DNA of 64,000 bases from Pseudomonadales bacterium. GTDB taxonomy: Bacteria > Pseudomonadota > Gammaproteobacteria > Pseudomonadales > Azotimanducaceae. The translations under genes were made by a program, and so were the position numbers. This document shows positions 43,146-52,258 of the stretch, piece after piece; the stretch's first letter is position 1, and each line of letters starts with the position of its first letter. Under the pieces are notes generated by a model. The model saw nothing but the letters and a program-made list of their open reading frames with translations. It was not told the DNA's origin and did not search any database. The DNA lies in the NCBI GenBank assembly GCA_028281885.1, contig JANQJA010000008.1, positions 372,001-436,000 on the forward strand. Reading direction: 5' to 3'.

Positions 43146-43880
43146 ATGATGAATCGACTTTTTCTGTGTATTTCGCTGTGTCTGGGCTCTTCTGTCGCCA
43201 GCGCAGACTTTATTGGGCTCTATATCGGAGCAGGCAGCTGGCGGGCTGACTTTTCCGGTGAGGTGCTCGATGTCGTGTCGGTCTCCTCTGATCTGGCACT
43301 GAACCGGGCGGCCAATCTGCACGCCTATGTGGCGCTGGAGCATCCGGTCCCGCTATTGCCGAATGTCCGGCTGGCTCGATCCGAGGTGTCAGATTCGGGA
43401 GAGGGTACGCTCAGCAGTGCGTTCAGTTTTGAGGGCGTTGGTTTTGTGCCGGATCAGCAGGTAACGACCGACCTCGACATGACCCATACCGATGTCACGC
43501 TCTATTACGAACTCTGGGATACCGGTCTCGACTTTGATGCGGGGGTGACTTTTCGATTGCTGGACGGCTCGCTCGCCATTGACGGCGTCCGGCAGGAGAT
43601 CACGGCACCGATTCCGCTTGCCTATCTGAGGTGGAAGCAACCGTTGCCATTTACGGGCCTGTATCTTGGTGCGGATGTTCACGGCATTGGATTCAGTGAA
43701 AGCAAGATCACTGATCTTGCGCTCCGGGTTGGCTGGGAAACCGAAAACTTCATCCTGCCGGAATTTGGTATTGAGGGAGGCTACCGCCGCTGGACCATCG
43801 ACGGTGATGCGGACGACATTGATGTGGGCGTTGATGTGGAGGTTGACGGATTTTTCGTCAACCTGACTGCTCACTTCTAA
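43146..43880 (+). CDS. TIGR04219-type outer-membrane beta-barrel protein
   Basis: About 244 residues with a signal peptide (LGSSVASA). The body opens with DFIGLYIGAGSWRADFSG and alternates strands with turns, ending in FFVNLTAHF, a terminal Phe as in outer-membrane barrels. The pattern matches the TIGR04219 outer-membrane family; its function is not known. Start is the first of two adjacent ATGs (43146/43149) after GGAGGGAGCAAGG. It is divergent from the exported protein at 41948. The stop overlaps the convergent alcohol dehydrogenase stop within CTAA (43877-43880). Confidence 0.74.
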   Translation: MMNRLFLCISLCLGSSVASADFIGLYIGAGSWRADFSGEVLDVVSVSSDLALNRAANLHAYVALEHPVPLLPNVRLARSEVSDSGEGTLSSAFSFEGVGFVPDQQVTTDLDMTHTDVTLYYELWDTGLDFDAGVTFRLLDGSLAIDGVRQEITAPIPLAYLRWKQPLPFTGLYLGADVHGIGFSESKITDLALRVGWETENFILPEFGIEGGYRRWTIDGDADDIDVGVDVEVDGFFVNLTAHF

Positions 43881-44977
43881 TCCTGGTCGAACACGATAAT
43901 CGCGCGACCGGAAATCTCGCCGGATTCGAGGGCGGTCACTGCTTCGTTAATCTGATCGAGCCGATAGCGGGCGGTGACCATGCGGTCCAGGTCCAGTCGT
44001 CCGTTCTGGTACCACTCCACGTAGCGGGCAAAGTCCCGGTCGGGTACACAGGACCCGCCCAGACTGCCAACCAGTTCCTTTTCCTGTCTCATCATGTCCA
44101 CCAGATTGAGCTCCGGTGCACCTGCCACCGGCGCACCCACGATCACAGTCCTGCCGCCTTTGCGGATGCCGAACTGACCGGTTCTGGATGACCTGACTGC
44201 CTGCGCCAGCGTCGTGGGTATGGCGATGCAGTCAATCACCACGTCAGCGCCCATCACGGCCCGGCCAAAGGAATCGAATCTGTCTTCAGACCGGGTCAGG
44301 GTCCGGATGGATCTGATCGGATCTTCCTGCAATGAATTGATCGTGTGAGTCGCGCCGAACCTGCGCGCGAATGTCAGTTTCTCATCGTCGATATCCACGG
44401 CGATGATGGGATCGGCCCCCACATTTCGAGCTGCCACGATTGCTGAGATGCCGACGCCACCGGCACCAAACACGGCAACACTGTCCCCTTTTCGGGCTGA
44501 CCCTGTATTTTCGACCGCCCCGGCACCGGTCATGACGGCGCAGCCGACGATCGACGTAACGTCCACGGCCGCTTCCGGGACCACTTTGACGACAAATTGC
44601 TCGTCAGCGATGGTGTACTCAGCCCAGGTAAAAATATTTTCAGACTTCGCGAGAGTACCGTCGTCGAGGGTCAGGGTCGCGGCATCAGGATGGCGGCTGA
44701 GTTCCCCATTGCGCCGGAGCCATGTCAGCATCACCGTATCCCCGGGCGCGACGTGGCTGACCTGTTCACCCGTTGCCACAACCTGCCCGGTTGCCTCGTG
44801 ACCGAGGATCACAGGATGATCAGCGCGATAGTGCAGCTGGTGCAGCTGCGTGTGGCAGACGCCGCTGGCCAGCAGTTTGACCACGACCTGGAGGGGTTCC
44901 GGGTCGGGAATGGTGACTTCAGCAATTTCCAGTGGGCCGCTGTTGGGTAGAATTGCAACGGGTGATCGCAGGGCCAT
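43877..44977 (-). CDS. Zinc-type alcohol dehydrogenase lacking the structural-zinc loop
   Basis: A 366-residue medium-chain dehydrogenase/reductase. Catalytic-zinc ligands appear as GVCHTQLH, GHEATG and GCAVMTGAG; the NAD-binding motif is GAGGVG. The Cys-rich structural-zinc lobe seen in its two relatives in this window (50687 and 57417) is replaced by RRNGELSRHPDAATL with no Cys. It would oxidise an alcohol or aldehyde with NAD. The coding frame is open upstream; 44977 is chosen because the family N-terminus begins there and no earlier start has a good ribosome-binding site. Confidence 0.85.
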   Translation of the reverse strand: MALRSPVAILPNSGPLEIAEVTIPDPEPLQVVVKLLASGVCHTQLHQLHYRADHPVILGHEATGQVVATGEQVSHVAPGDTVMLTWLRRNGELSRHPDAATLTLDDGTLAKSENIFTWAEYTIADEQFVVKVVPEAAVDVTSIVGCAVMTGAGAVENTGSARKGDSVAVFGAGGVGISAIVAARNVGADPIIAVDIDDEKLTFARRFGATHTINSLQEDPIRSIRTLTRSEDRFDSFGRAVMGADVVIDCIAIPTTLAQAVRSSRTGQFGIRKGGRTVIVGAPVAGAPELNLVDMMRQEKELVGSLGGSCVPDRDFARYVEWYQNGRLDLDRMVTARYRLDQINEAVTALESGEISGRAIIVFDQD

Positions 44978-45229
44978 AAACGGGGTATCCGGGTCAGGTT
45001 GAAAGTGCACGATTGTGTGAGTCTGGCTGGTGCTTGTCCATCGCCCTGTTGTGAAGGCGTCCCAGGCTGAATGCTCGAATTTGGTGCAGGGTTTGTTGCT
45101 TGCTGACATGAGGCCAGGTGAGGCCGCGTCCCGTCTGACCTTGCTGCGGCGAATCTTTATCTGATTGGCACGGAAATTGTGAGTTCGCACGTTACAATCC
45201 TGCTAACCGAATCCAGATAGTCCACACAC

Positions 45230-46894
45230 ATGACCAAAGCCTCTGATCTTTTAGTCAAGTGCCTTGAGGAAGAGGGTATCGAGTACATCTTTGGCGTTCC
45301 CGGTGAAGAGAATGCCGACTTCATGATGTCGTTAGAATCCAGCAAACGTATTCGATTTATCCTGACGCGGCACGAACAGGGCGCGGCATTCATGGCCGAA
45401 GCCTACGGCCGGTTGACCGGTAACCCCGCGTGCTGCCTTGGGACACTGGGGCCGGGCGCATCCAACCTGATCACCGGTGTGGCCGACGCCAACATGGACC
45501 GGGCACCGATGCTGGTATTGACCGGACAGGGCTCCACCAATCGTCTGCACAAAGAGTCCCATCAGGTGATGGACGTGGTTGGCATGTTCGATCCGGTAAC
45601 CAAGTGGGCGGTGTCGATCAGGAGTCCGCGCACGATCCCCGAAATTGTGCGCAAGGCAGTGCGACTGGCGCGGCGTGAGAAGCCTGGTGCGGTGCTCATC
45701 GAATTGCCTGAAGACATCGCCAAACTGGAAACGCCGGATGTACCATTGGTGCCCCGTCGGTTTCGACGAGCAGTACCTGATCCCGAAATTATCGACCAGG
45801 CATACGAACAGCTCGCACAGGCAAAGTCGCCGGTGATCATTGCCGGTAACGGCTGCGTTAGAAAGCGCGCCAGCGAGAAACTGAGGGAGTTCTGCGAACT
45901 GACCGGGATTGGAGTGATTTCTACGTTTATGGCCAAGGGTTGCGTCGATGTCGATGAGCCCTATTGTCTGTTTACGGTTGGCCTTGGCGGCAAGGACTAT
46001 CCCAATCTCGCGATTGACGATGCGGATCTCATCATCACACTCGGGTTTGACATGGTTGAGTACCATCCGCATCTGTGGAACCCGAAGAAAGAGAAGAGCA
46101 TCATTCACGCCGACTTCCTGTCCGCTGAAATCGATCAGCATTACCATCCTGAAGTGGAACTGGTGGGCGACCTGGCGAACATGCTCGAGGAACTAACCCG
46201 CCGGGTGATTAAGCAGGGTTTGCCGTCATTTGATCTGGAACGACAGCAACTGTTGCGCGGCCGAATGCTTGGAGATTTATCAAAGCATGCCGATGACCGG
46301 GGTCGGCTCGTGAAGCCACAAAAGGCGCTCTACGATGCGCGAAGTGTGATGGGCGCCGAGGACATCCTCCTGTCGGACGTCGGCGCCCACAAGATGTGGA
46401 TTGCGCGACACTATCATTGCCATGAGCCTAATACCTGCCTGATTCCCAATGGCTACTGCTCCATGGGATTTGCCCTGCCGGGCGCGATCGCTGCCAGTAT
46501 TGTGCATCCGGATCGACGGGTGCTGGCGATTGCCGGCGATGGGGGATTCCTGATGAATGTGCAGGAGATGGAAACGGCGCGAAGGCTGAACTGCAATCTT
46601 GTTGTGATGGTCTGGGAAGACGGTGGCTATGGCCTGATCTCCTGGAAGCAGGATGTTGAGTTTGATCGTCATACCAACCTGTCTTTTGGAAATCCTGACT
46701 GGACCATGCTGGCAAAAAGCTTTGGCTGGAATTGCTTTGAAATTGAAGACGCTGCTGGCGTGGCGAGTACGCTGGAAACGGCTTTCAGGGAATCGGGGCC
46801 CAGTCTCGTCGTGATGCAGGTGGACTACACCGAGAATCTCAAACTGACGCAGAAACTGAATGCCATGGAGCCGGTGAGTGGCGCCACGGCATAG
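45230..46894 (+). CDS. TPP-dependent enzyme, acetolactate synthase-like
   Basis: A 554-residue thiamine diphosphate enzyme with three domains. The catalytic Glu is in RHEQGAAFMAEAYGR (near residue 49), GPGASN and GVADANMDRAPMLVLTG follow, and the C-terminal TPP/Mg site is IAGDGGFLMNVQEMETARRLNCNLVVMVWEDGGYG. It resembles catabolic acetolactate synthase (AlsS) or related pyruvate/2-oxoacid decarboxylating enzymes. There is no small regulatory subunit next to it, which favours the catabolic type. The actual 2-oxo acid is not evident. It is divergent from the alcohol dehydrogenase gene and converges on an esterase gene (12-base gap). Confidence 0.87.
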   Translation: MTKASDLLVKCLEEEGIEYIFGVPGEENADFMMSLESSKRIRFILTRHEQGAAFMAEAYGRLTGNPACCLGTLGPGASNLITGVADANMDRAPMLVLTGQGSTNRLHKESHQVMDVVGMFDPVTKWAVSIRSPRTIPEIVRKAVRLARREKPGAVLIELPEDIAKLETPDVPLVPRRFRRAVPDPEIIDQAYEQLAQAKSPVIIAGNGCVRKRASEKLREFCELTGIGVISTFMAKGCVDVDEPYCLFTVGLGGKDYPNLAIDDADLIITLGFDMVEYHPHLWNPKKEKSIIHADFLSAEIDQHYHPEVELVGDLANMLEELTRRVIKQGLPSFDLERQQLLRGRMLGDLSKHADDRGRLVKPQKALYDARSVMGAEDILLSDVGAHKMWIARHYHCHEPNTCLIPNGYCSMGFALPGAIAASIVHPDRRVLAIAGDGGFLMNVQEMETARRLNCNLVVMVWEDGGYGLISWKQDVEFDRHTNLSFGNPDWTMLAKSFGWNCFEIEDAAGVASTLETAFRESGPSLVVMQVDYTENLKLTQKLNAMEPVSGATA

Positions 46895-46906
46895 CCGGTA
46901 GCGCGT

Positions 46907-47848
46907 TTAGCCAGCGGCAGACGTTAGTTCTCGTGCCGCGAAACTGACAGCTTCCTTTGCCTTGTCTACCGCGCCCGACCAGGAAAAGAACGGGTGGGTC
47001 ATGCCCGGATAGACTTTGAGCAGCACTTCGTTGCCGGCCTCGGCGAGGCGCCGGGCATAGGCGATTCCTTCGTCCCTCAGCGGATCGCATTCCGCCAGTA
47101 TTATCGTTGCAGCTGGCAGGTTGGTGAGATCCGATGTCAGCAGCGGCGCCCAGCGAAAATCGGTGTGGTCCGATGCGCCATAGTTCAGGTAATGCTCGTG
47201 AAACCACAGGATGATCCGCCGGGTCAGCACATGGTCTTCCGCAAACGCCAGTTGCGAGGCGCTATCCGGATAGGCCGCCGTCGCGGGGTAGATCAGGAGT
47301 TGATGAAGCGGTTTGGTCAGCCCCTCATCGCGGGCCAGGATGGCGGTAACGGCTGCCAGGTTTCCGCCGGCGCTGTCACCACCGATGATGACCTTGCCAA
47401 CATCGATATTCTTTGCGGTGCCCTCTGCGACGGTCCAGCGATAGGCTGCGAGCGCGTCTTCGACGGCGGCCGGGAAGCGGTGTTCCGGACCCATCCGGTA
47501 GTCCACGGAAAGAACGGCAACGCCTGATTGAACGGCGAGCTGACGACACAGGGTGTCGTAGGAATCGAGGCTGCCGACCACGTGGCCACCGCCGTGATAG
47601 AACACCATGGTTGGTAATGCATCGTCCGATGCGATGGGCCGGTACAGGCGGGCAGGGATATTGCTGGCAACAATCAGATCTTCCACGGAGGGGAGATCAA
47701 CAAATGGCGCGCCCAGCAGGGGCGCCTTCTCGTTATGGGACTGGCGCGCCTGCTCTGGTGTCATGTCCGCATAGATTGGAGCCCCTGATGAATTGATGGC
47801 ATCGACAATCGCTTTGACCTGCGGATCCAGTGGGCGGTAATCAGCCAT
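46907..47848 (-). CDS. Hormone-sensitive-lipase-type alpha/beta hydrolase
   Basis: A 313-residue HSL-group esterase. The oxyanion motif is HGGGHVVGS, the nucleophile elbow GGDSAGGNLA, the acid LAECDPLRDE and the base MTHPFFSW with the catalytic His. An upstream ATG at 47914 (with GGCAGG before it) would add 22 polar residues, so the start is uncertain. It lies after the PHA synthase gene on the same strand and could share its transcript. A role in ester or storage-polymer oligomer hydrolysis is possible but unproven. Confidence 0.86.
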   Translation of the reverse strand: MADYRPLDPQVKAIVDAINSSGAPIYADMTPEQARQSHNEKAPLLGAPFVDLPSVEDLIVASNIPARLYRPIASDDALPTMVFYHGGGHVVGSLDSYDTLCRQLAVQSGVAVLSVDYRMGPEHRFPAAVEDALAAYRWTVAEGTAKNIDVGKVIIGGDSAGGNLAAVTAILARDEGLTKPLHQLLIYPATAAYPDSASQLAFAEDHVLTRRIILWFHEHYLNYGASDHTDFRWAPLLTSDLTNLPAATIILAECDPLRDEGIAYARRLAEAGNEVLLKVYPGMTHPFFSWSGAVDKAKEAVSFAARELTSAAG

Positions 47849-47944
47849 CAACGATTGATCCAACGACTTCGCTGAGCTGCGCTTCCTTCTCTGCTCGTCG
47901 CCGGGTAACTTCATCGACCTGCCTGATATCCATGACCTTGCTGA

Positions 47945-49087
47945 TCATGCGGCCTCCGTAGACTCCCGGTCATCTCGCGTTGAGGTGCTGGGTTCCCGGG
48001 CTGCCAGCCAGGCCGCGAGCGTGTCGCTGAACTGGCGATTGGCTTTGCGACTAACGAAGGTTCCGATGTGGCCAACGCCCAGTTCGAGATCCGTGTAGTC
48101 CATGGTGCCCGCAAGGTGCCTTAAGGCACGGCTGGTCGGCGCGGGCACGATGTGATCCTTGAGCGCAAAGATGTTCAGAATCGGCATGGTCAGTCTGCCC
48201 AGGTCGACTCGCTTGCCGTCCATCTCGAAGGTTCCCCTGGCAAGACGATTCTCACGGTAGAGTTCAATCATCCATTGTTTGGCCGCAGCGGCAGGATGGT
48301 GTGGACGGTCCGAGAGCCATTTTTCCATGCGCAGAAAATTGAGCGCCTGCTCCCGCGACGGGGCGATGGCTGCGGGCAGGTCCCAGTTGTACTTGGCGAG
48401 CGTTCGAACCGGCGTCATTTCCTGGAAGATCAGCCCCGTCATCTCGCCGGGCAGATAACCGAACGATTCAATCAGCGCCTCGATTTCCTCGTTGGGGATA
48501 TTGCGTGCCCAGCGATTCAGGAAACCGTTTTCCGGCATTGATTCACTTTCTTCCAGGTCGGCATGAAAGTCGATGGGGGTAACGGAGAGCGCCAGTGAAC
48601 TTACCTTCTCCGGGTGGAGGGCCGAATAGATCGTGCTGAACACGCCGCCTTCACAGACACCCAGTTGTGCCACGCGGGTGGTGTTCTCCGCTTCGCATAT
48701 GAAGTCCACCGAGCGTGCGACGTATTCCTCAACATAGTCTTCGAACTGGAGGAATCGATCAGCGCGACGCGGGTTGCCCCAGTCGAGCATGTACACGGTA
48801 ATGCCCTTCTCAAGCAGATTGCGCACGATTGATCGATCCTCCTGCAGATCGAGCATGGTGTATCGACCGATCAGGCCATACACGATCAGCAGCGGCCGGG
48901 ATACCGTACGCGGCGCCAGTGGTTCATATCGGTACAGCTTCATCTTGTCGATGCTCAGCACTTCCTGCTTCGCCGTGGTGGCGATAGCGACTTCCTGATC
49001 GCTGATCGTGCTGAGATGCCTGAATCCGTCGAGGTACTCGGTCCACTTCGATAGTGCGCCGTCGAGCGCGATGTCGGCCGGCGTCAT
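47945..49087 (-). CDS. phaC: Class III poly(3-hydroxyalkanoate) synthase, PhaC subunit
   Basis: A 380-residue PHA synthase. The lipase-like box GVCEGG supplies the nucleophile Cys, ALKDHIVP the Asp and GVGHIGTFVS the His, as in class III enzymes from purple sulfur bacteria. YGLIGRYTMLDLQEDRSIVRNLLEKGITVYMLDWG is typical of PhaC of this class. It polymerises (R)-3-hydroxyacyl-CoA into granules, working with PhaE. The start overlaps phaE by 4 bases (ATGA), so the subunits are translationally coupled. The nearby beta-oxidation and ketone-forming enzymes could supply monomer precursors. Confidence 0.9.
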   Translation of the reverse strand: MTPADIALDGALSKWTEYLDGFRHLSTISDQEVAIATTAKQEVLSIDKMKLYRYEPLAPRTVSRPLLIVYGLIGRYTMLDLQEDRSIVRNLLEKGITVYMLDWGNPRRADRFLQFEDYVEEYVARSVDFICEAENTTRVAQLGVCEGGVFSTIYSALHPEKVSSLALSVTPIDFHADLEESESMPENGFLNRWARNIPNEEIEALIESFGYLPGEMTGLIFQEMTPVRTLAKYNWDLPAAIAPSREQALNFLRMEKWLSDRPHHPAAAAKQWMIELYRENRLARGTFEMDGKRVDLGRLTMPILNIFALKDHIVPAPTSRALRHLAGTMDYTDLELGVGHIGTFVSRKANRQFSDTLAAWLAAREPSTSTRDDRESTEAA

Positions 49088-49536
49088 GGTGTTTCCTCCC
49101 GCGACGCGTTCAGTTCACTGCGCAATCGTCTCAGTTCCCGTCGAAGTTCGTAGACAGTTTCACTGAGGTCATCGATGTCCTGCTGCGTGGGCGCGTGGTT
49201 GATCTCCTGCCAGATTTCGGCCACTTCCTTGTGGCGGCGACGAAATTCGGCAAAGGACTTCACCAGGTCTCGCTGTGCATCCTGAAACTCGGGCGAATGC
49301 TGAAACTGCACGATCGCATCATTGGCCCGGGCGAGACCCCGGTCGATATATTCGACGGGACTGGCGACCCCTTCGGTTTCCGCGGCGTAATCCATCCATG
49401 ATTGCCACCAGGTTGCCGCATTCAGCATCTGGTAGCCGGCACTGGCGGTGGCCAGCGCCTGAGAGGAGGCAGCGAGCTCGACGACCTTGTGCTGGTAGTC
49501 GAACAGGCTATCGAATTTTGGAAAGTCATTGGGCAC
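49084..49536 (-). CDS. phaE: PHA synthase subunit PhaE-like (short)
   Basis: A 150-residue PhaE-like protein. The PDFPKFDSLFDYQHKVVELAASS opening and the C-terminal coiled helix (DDLSETVYELRRELRRLRSELNASREE) fit PhaE. Class III PhaE proteins known to me are about twice as long, so this one appears to have lost part of the middle. It starts with ATG at 49536 and is followed by phaC with a 4-base overlap. No phasin or depolymerase gene is adjacent. Confidence 0.72.
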   Translation of the reverse strand: MPNDFPKFDSLFDYQHKVVELAASSQALATASAGYQMLNAATWWQSWMDYAAETEGVASPVEYIDRGLARANDAIVQFQHSPEFQDAQRDLVKSFAEFRRRHKEVAEIWQEINHAPTQQDIDDLSETVYELRRELRRLRSELNASREETP

Positions 49537-49556
49537 GTGATTGCACTCCCTGGGTG

Positions 49557-50687
49557 TCAGGCCGCCATGTCGATGACCTGACGAATAGACTGGCCGTTGG
49601 CGAGTCGTTCGAACCCGCTGTTGATGTCTTCCAGTGTCATCACTTCGGAAAGCAGTTTGTCGACCGGCAGCTTGCCCTGGTTGTAGAGGTCCATGTAGCG
49701 TGGCAGATCGCGCCGCGGCACACAGGTACCGATGTAACTGCCTTTCAGAGTGCGTTCCTCTGCCACCAGTGAAACGGCTGGAATATCGAGTTTGTGCTCA
49801 GGATGAGGCAGCCCGGCGGTGACTGTCGTGCCACCTCGGCCGGTGATCATGTAGGCGAGCTGGAGCGCCCGTACGGACCCCGCCAGTTCAAAAGCCATGT
49901 CGACGCCGCCACTGCTGATGTCTTTCACTTGCTCGATCGCGTCGGCCGCGCCGGCGTTTACCGTGTGAGTCGCACCGAGGTCCCTGGCGATTTGCAATTT
50001 GTCCTCGGCCAGGTCGATTGCGATCACCTGACGCGCACCCGATGCGATTGCGCCCAGCAGCGAGCACAGCCCGACGCCCCCCAGTCCGACCACGGCGGTG
50101 GTCATGCCAGGGGAAACACCTCCAGTATTGACCACTGCACCGACCCCGGTAAGTACTGCGCACCCAAATAGTGCAGCCTTGGTCAGGTCGAAGGCGGGAT
50201 CGATCTTGATCAGCGACTGCTGCGATACGGTGGTGTACTCGGCGAAGGCAGAAACGCCCAGATGGTGGTGAACCGGGGTACGGTCGCGGTACAGCCGACG
50301 TGCCCCGGTCAGCAGGGAACCCGAGCCATTGGCGGCGGCGCCGGGTTCGCACAGGGCGGGGCGTCCGCCAGCGCAGGGAATGCATTGTCCGCAGCTTGGT
50401 ACAAATACCATGACCACGTGATCGCCGGGAGCAAACATGGTGACTCCCTGGCCCACTTCCTCCACGATGCCGGACGCCTCGTGGCCGAGTGCCATAGGGG
50501 TTGGTCGCGGCCGGTTGCCATCGATCACCGAAAGGTCGGAATGGCAGAGGCCGGCAGCGGCGATCTTGACCAGTACTTCACCCGGTCCCGGGCCTTCCAG
50601 GTCGAGCTCACTGATGACCAGTGGCCTGGTTGTTTCGTAGGGGCGCTCTGCGCCAATCCGTTCCAGTACCGCAGCCTTCGTTTTCAT
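49557..50687 (-). CDS. Zinc-dependent alcohol dehydrogenase
   Basis: A 376-residue MDR alcohol dehydrogenase with both zinc sites: catalytic ([21 protein letters not shown]) and structural ([16 protein letters not shown]). The NAD site is [12 protein letters not shown]. It resembles the class III-type zinc ADH group of actinobacteria and proteobacteria that act on long-chain or aromatic alcohols. GAGGGA precedes the ATG at 50687. It lies 20 bases upstream of phaE on the same strand and may be co-transcribed with it. Confidence 0.9.
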   Translation of the reverse strand: MKTKAAVLERIGAERPYETTRPLVISELDLEGPGPGEVLVKIAAAGLCHSDLSVIDGNRPRPTPMALGHEASGIVEEVGQGVTMFAPGDHVVMVFVPSCGQCIPCAGGRPALCEPGAAANGSGSLLTGARRLYRDRTPVHHHLGVSAFAEYTTVSQQSLIKIDPAFDLTKAALFGCAVLTGVGAVVNTGGVSPGMTTAVVGLGGVGLCSLLGAIASGARQVIAIDLAEDKLQIARDLGATHTVNAGAADAIEQVKDISSGGVDMAFELAGSVRALQLAYMITGRGGTTVTAGLPHPEHKLDIPAVSLVAEERTLKGSYIGTCVPRRDLPRYMDLYNQGKLPVDKLLSEVMTLEDINSGFERLANGQSIRQVIDMAA

Positions 50688-50848
50688 GTTTGATCCCTCG
50701 AAAGGATGTGTAGTAGTAGAGACCACGGATTTAAAGCACGTACCGTGCCAACGATAAGTTTTGATTTACACAGGTCACTGGCACTGGCGCGTATCTTGCT
50801 GTTAGATACTTTGCAGAATGAATTGACCCGCTTTCCGGAGATGCCGCG

Positions 50849-52249
50849 ATGGGCGCAAAGACTTATAAAGAGTGGAAACAGCAGGCGCTGGCCAAGGACG
50901 CCCGGCTTGGCCTCGATAAATGGAAAGCGAAGGATCACAGCAGCCGGTATGACTACAAGGTGATTCGGCGCCGCCTCGACGAACTGAGAGGGCTGCGCTC
51001 GTCGGGTAATGTTCGTGGCCTGATCTATTACATGAACGAAGGCATTCACGGCAACATGGGTGGCATCGGCGCGCCGGCACTCTATCGAAGAGCGAATTTC
51101 GGTACCAAAAAGCTCATCGTGGATTACGTCACGGAACTGTCAAAGTCGCTGGCACTGGTTGGTCAGGCAGAGGATGGCGACTTTCTGGCGGAAACCAAGG
51201 CTGAGTTTTTTCGCCGGGTCACCCATGCCTGGGGACAGGGGGCACTGATGCTAAGTGGCGCAGGTTCGCTCGGTCCGTTCCATCTGGGTGTCGCCAAGGC
51301 GCTGTGGGAGCAGAACGTGCTGCCCAATGTGATCTCCGGCGCCAGTGCCGGGTCCATCGTGGCGGCCATTTTGTGTACCAACAATGATCGTCAGCTTGAA
51401 GACCTGCTCAAGTATGACAAGCTGTCCGGTACCTTCAGACGGGTATCCAACGATCAGACTGGCCTGGTGCGAAAGCGGCTGAGTCCCGATGACCTGCGGG
51501 AGATCATTGAAACCTGGATTCCCGATGTGACCTTTGCCGAAGCGCTGGAGATTTCCGGTCGCCAGCTGAACGTGCCGCTGGCGCCATCGGAGATGCATCA
51601 GCAGTCGAGAACGGTCAATGCCGTGATTGCGCCCAACCTGCTGGTTCGCGAAGCCGTACTGGCATCATCTTCCATTCCCGGGCTCTTTCCGGCGGTCAGG
51701 TTGCTGTCGCGCACGGCCGACGGCAAGAAACAACCTTACGTCAATTCCCGCCGCTGGGTAGATGGATCGGTCACCGACGACATGCCGGCCAGTCGCCTGA
51801 CCCGCATGTACGGCTGTAACTTCTTCATTGCCAGCCAGATCAATCCGTTTGTGATCTGGGCGCTGCAGGATCCGAACTCCCAGAATCCTTACATCCAGTT
51901 CACGAGTAACTACCGCTCCAGCATCCAGCAGTTCTATCGTGTCGCCTATCCGTATGCGATGCAGGCGGTCAAGGACATCTACCCCTTCAACGTGATGACG
52001 CGGCTCTGGTACGGCATCGCGACCCAGGATTACACGGCGGATGTGAACATTATGCCGGGGCAGCGTTTTCGGGACCCGACCACACTGTTGCACGTGCTGA
52101 GTGCCAAAGAGGCTCACGCCCTGGTTACGGAGGGCGAAAGGGCTGCCTGGCCGCGACTGGAGCGGATCCGAATCAGCTCGCTGGTGAGCAGGACGCTGAA
52201 CGGGATTCTTGCCGAGGTGGATCGGATACCCTTCGCGAGAGCGTCCTAG
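50849..52249 (+). CDS. Patatin-like phospholipase (DUF3336 type)
   Basis: A 466-residue patatin-family lipid hydrolase. The N-terminal 110 residues resemble the DUF3336 extension of TGL3/TGL5-type lipases. The patatin domain follows: the glycine loop SGAGSLGPFHLG, the nucleophile elbow GASAGS and the catalytic Asp in DGSVTDD. It would release fatty acids from phospholipid or triacylglycerol. CGGAG lies 8 bases before the ATG. The small hydrolase gene downstream starts 9 bases after its stop. The pair may handle stored lipid. Confidence 0.88.
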   Translation: MGAKTYKEWKQQALAKDARLGLDKWKAKDHSSRYDYKVIRRRLDELRGLRSSGNVRGLIYYMNEGIHGNMGGIGAPALYRRANFGTKKLIVDYVTELSKSLALVGQAEDGDFLAETKAEFFRRVTHAWGQGALMLSGAGSLGPFHLGVAKALWEQNVLPNVISGASAGSIVAAILCTNNDRQLEDLLKYDKLSGTFRRVSNDQTGLVRKRLSPDDLREIIETWIPDVTFAEALEISGRQLNVPLAPSEMHQQSRTVNAVIAPNLLVREAVLASSSIPGLFPAVRLLSRTADGKKQPYVNSRRWVDGSVTDDMPASRLTRMYGCNFFIASQINPFVIWALQDPNSQNPYIQFTSNYRSSIQQFYRVAYPYAMQAVKDIYPFNVMTRLWYGIATQDYTADVNIMPGQRFRDPTTLLHVLSAKEAHALVTEGERAAWPRLERIRISSLVSRTLNGILAEVDRIPFARAS

Positions 52250-52258
52250 TCTCCGAGC

